A stretch of DNA of 27,377 bases from CG-Epi1 sp964634895 (GTDB taxonomy: Archaea; Thermoplasmatota; Poseidoniia; MGIII; CG-Epi1), in NCBI GenBank assembly GCA_964634895.1, contig CAZWJS010000020.1, positions 1 through 27,377 on the forward strand. Reading direction: 5' to 3'. The notes beneath the pieces were generated by a model. The model made no database searches. It saw only the letters and a program-made list of their open reading frames with translations, and was not told where the DNA came from. This document shows, in pieces, positions 24,433 through 27,377 of this stretch. The position numbers were made by a program, and so were the translations under genes. Position 1 is the stretch's first letter, and each line of letters starts with the position of its first letter.

Positions 24433-24876
24433 ATGGGAAGTTATTACAGTAGACTCGTGACATCGTCTGAGGAAGAGCAAAAGCCAGAAATAAACTCTGA
24501 AGAGAAAAAAGAAATAAAGAAAGAAAAAAAACCAAAAACACAAGGTAAAAATAAATCTAAAAGAAATGGAAATCAAGATGATACAAATATCAGAGTGACC
24601 TTACCATATAAACCAAAAGGTGAAATGTTTGCTGTTGCTGAAACTTTTCAAGGTGGATCTAGATTGCAATTAATTTGTGAAGATGGTGAAAGGCGAATGG
24701 GAAGAATTCCTGGTAAACTTAGACGAAGAATGTGGGTAAGAGAAAATGATTTACTAATTGTAGTTCCATGGTCATTTCAAGATACTAAAGCTGATGTTAA
24801 ATTTAGATATACGCCGACACAGACATCGAACTTAAAGCGATTAGGGAAAATACCTGAAATATTAGACATCTACTGA
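24433..24876 (+). CDS. eif1A: Translation initiation factor eIF1A with a charged N-terminal tail
   Basis: aIF1A binds the ribosomal A site during initiation. The OB fold runs from IRVTLPYKPKGEMFAVAE through GGSRLQLICEDGERRMGRIPGKLRRRMWV and PWSFQDTKADVKFRY, all typical. Before it lies a Lys/Glu-rich tail of about 50 residues, far longer than the usual 10-15 in archaea. The frame is open upstream through gcvT, but only ATG 24433 and GTG 24457 lie outside that gene. A TTATAT at 24429-24434 sits 26 bases before the GTG, so a leaderless GTG start giving 139 residues is a real alternative. Rio1 starts three bases after the stop. Confidence 0.9.
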   Translation: MGSYYSRLVTSSEEEQKPEINSEEKKEIKKEKKPKTQGKNKSKRNGNQDDTNIRVTLPYKPKGEMFAVAETFQGGSRLQLICEDGERRMGRIPGKLRRRMWVRENDLLIVVPWSFQDTKADVKFRYTPTQTSNLKRLGKIPEILDIY

Positions 24877-24879
24877 TAA

Positions 24880-25629
24880 ATGCGCAATAAAATAGAAGAT
24901 ATTGATTGGGCTAAAGGAAATCTTTTAAAAAATAAAGATAGCGAAGAAAGGAAAACTGTAGATGACGTCTTTGATCAAAATACATTAAGAAATATTCAAC
25001 AATTAATAAGTAGAGGATTCATAAGTACAATAGAAAATATAATCGCTACTGGGAAAGAAGCAAACATATTCAGAGCTAAAACCACAGATGGAAAAAATCG
25101 TGCAATAAAAATATTTAGAATAAATACCGCTACATTTCGTAATCTAGAGAAATACATAATTGGAGATCCTAGATTTAAGAACATGGGGAATAGTCATAGA
25201 GAGCGTGTATTTACGTGGGCACAAAAAGAGTATAAAAATTTACATGCTATGAAAGCTGCAGGAGCAAAAGTTCCAAAGCCTTTTCATGTCTACAAAAACA
25301 TATTGATAATGCAATATATGGGATGGCGATTTCGCCCATATCCTTCATTAAAAAACAAAACGCCTAAGAATCCGATAAAATTCTTAAAATCACTTAGCAA
25401 ATCAATAAAAGCATATCACTCAAGCCAAATAAGCCATGGTGACCTAAGCGAATATAATATCCTAAATGTAAGAGAAGAACCATGCATTATCGATGTAGGG
25501 CAAGCAGTTTCTAGAGGGCATCCTATGTATGAAGAATTGCATGAAAGGGATTTAAAGAATATGTACAGGTACTGGAAAAAATTAATAAAAGATCTAAAAA
25601 AAGAGGATTTGAAAAAATGGACTATGTAA
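24880..25629 (+). CDS. rio1: Rio1 family atypical serine kinase/ATPase
   Basis: Rio1 acts in late small-subunit ribosome maturation. The kinase core shows the ATP loop ATGKEANIF (56-64), the catalytic Lys in AIKIFR (about 77), HGDLSEYNIL (186-195) and the metal-binding IIDVGQAV (203-210). The 249 residues match archaeal Rio1. The gene overlaps the KH protein start by 13 bases and follows eIF1A by three; this translation cluster is common in archaea. Confidence 0.94.
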   Translation: MRNKIEDIDWAKGNLLKNKDSEERKTVDDVFDQNTLRNIQQLISRGFISTIENIIATGKEANIFRAKTTDGKNRAIKIFRINTATFRNLEKYIIGDPRFKNMGNSHRERVFTWAQKEYKNLHAMKAAGAKVPKPFHVYKNILIMQYMGWRFRPYPSLKNKTPKNPIKFLKSLSKSIKAYHSSQISHGDLSEYNILNVREEPCIIDVGQAVSRGHPMYEELHERDLKNMYRYWKKLIKDLKKEDLKKWTM

Positions 25630-26138
25630 GAATACCACTCAATAGAATTGGTGCAGTAATAGGTCCTAAAGGGAAAACCAAAAGAAAATTGGAACAGTTA
25701 AGTGAATGTAAAATAAATATAGACTCAGAAGAGGGATTAATTGAAATAGGTAAGAGAAATGAAAAGGATCCTCTGAAAAATTTGCAACTAATAAGCGCTG
25801 CAAAAGCTATTGGAAGAGGATTTAACCCTGAAAAAGCCTATAAACTTTTAGAAATGGATTACTATTTGGAAATTGTTGATATCAGAGACTATGTCGGTAG
25901 ATCTAAAAAAAGGTTAGGAATAATCAGAGGAAGGCTAATTGGAAGAGAAGGAAAAACGAGGCATATTATAGAGGACATGACTGGATGTGATTTAGCGATA
26001 CAAGGACATACTGTTTCCATAATATCTGATCTTAATGGATTAGAAGCTGCCAAAGTGGCCGTTTCAATGGTCTTAGCAGGTTCAGAACATGGATCAGTGT
26101 ACAAATATTTAGAAAGTTTCAGAAGAAAAAATTACTAG
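25617..26138 (+). CDS. KH-domain RNA-binding protein, Dim2/Pno1-like
   Basis: Two KH domains are seen: the first with the loop GAVIGPKGK (about 13-21), the second with GRLIGREGKTRHIIEDMTGCDL. The archaeal Dim2/Pno1 protein binds the 3' end of 16S rRNA and works with Rio1 and Nob1 in small-subunit maturation. The overlap with rio1 supports this role. The 173 residues are normal. Confidence 0.92.
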   Translation: MDYVRIPLNRIGAVIGPKGKTKRKLEQLSECKINIDSEEGLIEIGKRNEKDPLKNLQLISAAKAIGRGFNPEKAYKLLEMDYYLEIVDIRDYVGRSKKRLGIIRGRLIGREGKTRHIIEDMTGCDLAIQGHTVSIISDLNGLEAAKVAVSMVLAGSEHGSVYKYLESFRRKNY

Positions 26139-26175
26139 TGTTTAGAGTACTGTTTCATAAAGCTTAGCCCTTAAT

Positions 26176-26183
26176 TTTATATA
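26176..26183 (+). promoter_or_regulatory. TATA box of the leader ORF/metallo-beta-lactamase operon
   Basis: TTTATATA would place the transcript start near 26205, giving a leader of about 50 bases with a hairpin near its 5' end. Confidence 0.45.
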
Positions 26184-26212
26184 TTTGCCATGTGTGCGAA
26201 GGCCACGATTAT

Positions 26213-26229
26213 AGGCAGCCCAGCTGCCT
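26213..26229 (+). promoter_or_regulatory. 5' leader hairpin
   Basis: AGGCAGC (26213-26219) and GCTGCCT (26223-26229) form a perfect 7-bp stem with a CCA loop. It ends 14 bases before the GGTGG ribosome site of the short ORF, so it could protect the 5' end or affect ribosome loading. Confidence 0.45.
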
Positions 26230-26254
26230 GAAACACTTATCAAGGTGGAAAATA

Positions 26255-26335
26255 ATGAAAATAGGAAAAAAAACCATAGAAAGAATAGCTGCCATAGAAA
26301 AATTCAGATCATCATCCGTGAGGTATGAAGCATGA
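26255..26335 (+). CDS. 26-residue leader ORF coupled to the downstream gene
   Basis: The ORF encodes MKIGKKTIERIAAIEKF and nine more residues, a basic and probably helical peptide. It has the best ribosome site in the region (GGTGG at 26244-26248, six bases before ATG). Its TGA overlaps the next ATG as ATGA, so ribosomes reading it would restart on the metallo-beta-lactamase gene, which has no ribosome site of its own. It may be a leader peptide or a small functional protein. No family is recognised. Confidence 0.5.
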   Translation: MKIGKKTIERIAAIEKFRSSSVRYEA

Positions 26336-27108
26336 AAGTAACATTTTTAGGTGTTGGAGAAGCTTTCGACGAGGATTACACGCATACGTGTATGCTAATA
26401 GAAGCTGCTGGAAGAAGGATGTTAGTAGATTGTGGTGCAAGTGCTCCACCATCTGTATGGCATAAATCAAAGAGACCAGATTACCTTGATGGTATTTTTA
26501 TCTCGCATTTTCATGCAGATCATGTATTTGGTTTACCTGCTTTAATGATGAGAATGTGGGAAGACGGAAGAACAAGACCATTTTACCTATTTGGTCCTGT
26601 TGGAACACAAAGAAATGTTGAAAGATTAATGGAAGTTGCATATCCTGGAATGGTTGCCACCTTACCTTTCACTCTAAGATTTAGAGAATTGCAGCGATCT
26701 CACCGATGGGACGACTGGAATTTGAGAGTTGTAAACACAAGACATACGATTCAAAATCTAGGACTTAGATTAGAAGCAGGGAGTCCAACCAAAGTATTCT
26801 GTTATTCTGGAGATGGAATGTTTACACCAACAGCATCAAAACTCTATACAAATTCTGATTTATTAGTTCATGAAGCATACACTATGGATGGAACTGTCAA
26901 AAATCCAAGAGGAGAGATTGTAACAATTGGAACGAAAACACATTGTTCAATGCAACAGCTTGAACGTTTAGATGACATGGCACGGCCAAAGAAAATGGCA
27001 CTAATTCATGTAAATCGTTCATTGAGAACTCAAAAAAAGGATATATTGAAAAAATACCGTCAAAGAAGATGGATTATGCCTGAGCCTGGAGATGTCATTG
27101 AACTTTAA
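26332..27108 (+). CDS. Metallo-beta-lactamase superfamily hydrolase, RNase Z-like
   Basis: The metal motif HFHADH (59-64) is complete, and later ligands are present in TRHT, YSGDGMF and the final ALIHVNRS. The N-terminus MKVTFLGVGEAF is typical of the RNase Z/arylsulfatase-like branch. At 258 residues it is shorter than tRNase Z (about 305), and I do not see the flexible tRNA-binding arm. It could process tRNA 3' ends or hydrolyse a small phosphodiester or ester; the substrate is undecided. It is translationally coupled to the leader ORF and has the queD-like gene directly after its stop. Confidence 0.85.
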   Translation: MKVTFLGVGEAFDEDYTHTCMLIEAAGRRMLVDCGASAPPSVWHKSKRPDYLDGIFISHFHADHVFGLPALMMRMWEDGRTRPFYLFGPVGTQRNVERLMEVAYPGMVATLPFTLRFRELQRSHRWDDWNLRVVNTRHTIQNLGLRLEAGSPTKVFCYSGDGMFTPTASKLYTNSDLLVHEAYTMDGTVKNPRGEIVTIGTKTHCSMQQLERLDDMARPKKMALIHVNRSLRTQKKDILKKYRQRRWIMPEPGDVIEL

Positions 27109-27377
27109 ATGCATAAACTAGTTCATATTATCCGATTTGAATCAGCTCGTAAATTAACTAAAGTTCCTGAAGGGCACCCTTGTGGTAAACTTTACGGCCT
27201 AGCATTCAGACTAGAAATACATATTGAGGGAAATATGAATAAAGAAACTGGATTTGTAATGGATTTCAATGATATAGAAAAGTCATTTCAACCTATTAGG
27301 GACAGACTAGACCACAATTATCTTAATGATATTAAAGGACTAGAAAATCCCACAAGTGAGGTATTAATAGAATGGAT
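27109..27377 (+). CDS. queD: QueD/6-pyruvoyltetrahydropterin synthase homologue lacking zinc ligands (partial)
   Basis: The gene starts directly after the preceding stop and runs off the window after about 89 residues. It aligns closely with E. coli QueD (6-carboxytetrahydropterin synthase, 7-deazaguanine pathway): VPEGHPCGKL, TGFVMDFNDIEKSF, RLDHNYLNDIKGLENPTSEVL. The catalytic Cys25, Asp68 and His69 are kept. The three histidines that hold zinc in the family (H16, H31, H33 of E. coli) align with Arg14, Tyr29 and Leu31. The frame is intact, so this is either a recent decay product or a protein with a changed job. The C-terminal catalytic Glu is outside the window. Confidence 0.85.
   Translation, partial: MHKLVHIIRFESARKLTKVPEGHPCGKLYGLAFRLEIHIEGNMNKETGFVMDFNDIEKSFQPIRDRLDHNYLNDIKGLENPTSEVLIEW

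Noticed and set aside
1..27377. CRISPR arrays, insertion sequences, integrases, toxin-antitoxin pairs or rRNA/tRNA genes
   Set aside because: I saw no regular repeat-spacer pattern, transposase or integrase motifs, or standard RNA genes; the tandem RHH gene is paired with ftsZ, not with a toxin.

Overview
The window looks like a chromosomal stretch of an AT-rich, gene-dense archaeon, probably a marine Thermoplasmatota (Poseidoniia, i.e. Marine Group II/III-like). Information-processing genes are archaeal: eIF1A, Rio1 kinase, a Dim2/Pno1-type KH protein, DtdA, Trm5, an NcsA/Ctu1-type thiolase, a NOG1-like GTPase, and FtsZ behind a ribbon-helix-helix regulator. Several metabolic enzymes look bacterial: urocanase, NADP-isocitrate dehydrogenase, GMP reductase, hypoxanthine phosphoribosyltransferase and a Tritrichomonas-type IMP dehydrogenase. 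That mixture fits these marine lineages. The lineage call is inference from gene content and composition; no rRNA is present.

Layout. 1-763: end of an unknown gene and sdhB. 764-1065: the only gap over 300 bases; it holds a 49-residue zinc-ribbon-like gene on the minus strand and a GC-rich, foldable element ending in a T7 run. 1066-3581: hutU and dtdA, overlapping by ATGA. 3669-8957: a purine block with an AzgA-type permease, APRT, HPRT, GMP reductase and IMP dehydrogenase, covering base uptake, salvage to nucleotides, and the opposing IMP/GMP steps. 8958-11149 (minus): icd and a NOG1-like GTPase, overlapping by GTGA. 11224-13612: proline dehydrogenase, a membrane-anchored FKBP isomerase and a Nudix hydrolase. 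13602-14525 (minus): the tRNA thiolase. 14680-16125: a tandem ribbon-helix-helix protein and ftsZ. 16126-16272: a hairpin-rich convergent gap. 16273-21864 (minus): a 1863-residue surface protein. 22005-24383 (minus): gcvT-gcvH-trm5, overlapping. 24433-26138: eIF1A, rio1 and a KH protein, a translation/ribosome-assembly operon. 26255-27377: a 26-residue leader ORF, a metallo-beta-lactamase protein and a truncated queD-like gene.

Many starts lie about 21-30 bases downstream of a TATA-like box, suggesting leaderless or short-leader transcripts; others use GGTG-type ribosome sites or stop/start overlaps.

Points most worth a second look are: (1) a QueD homologue with all three zinc-ligand histidines replaced while the catalytic Cys/Asp/His are kept; (2) the GC-rich candidate RNA with a G-quadruplex motif; (3) the two-domain ribbon-helix-helix protein fused into the ftsZ operon, with TGACAC motifs in its promoter; (4) the translationally coupled 26-residue leader ORF behind a 5' hairpin. 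I did not find a clearly new multi-gene defence or mobile system.
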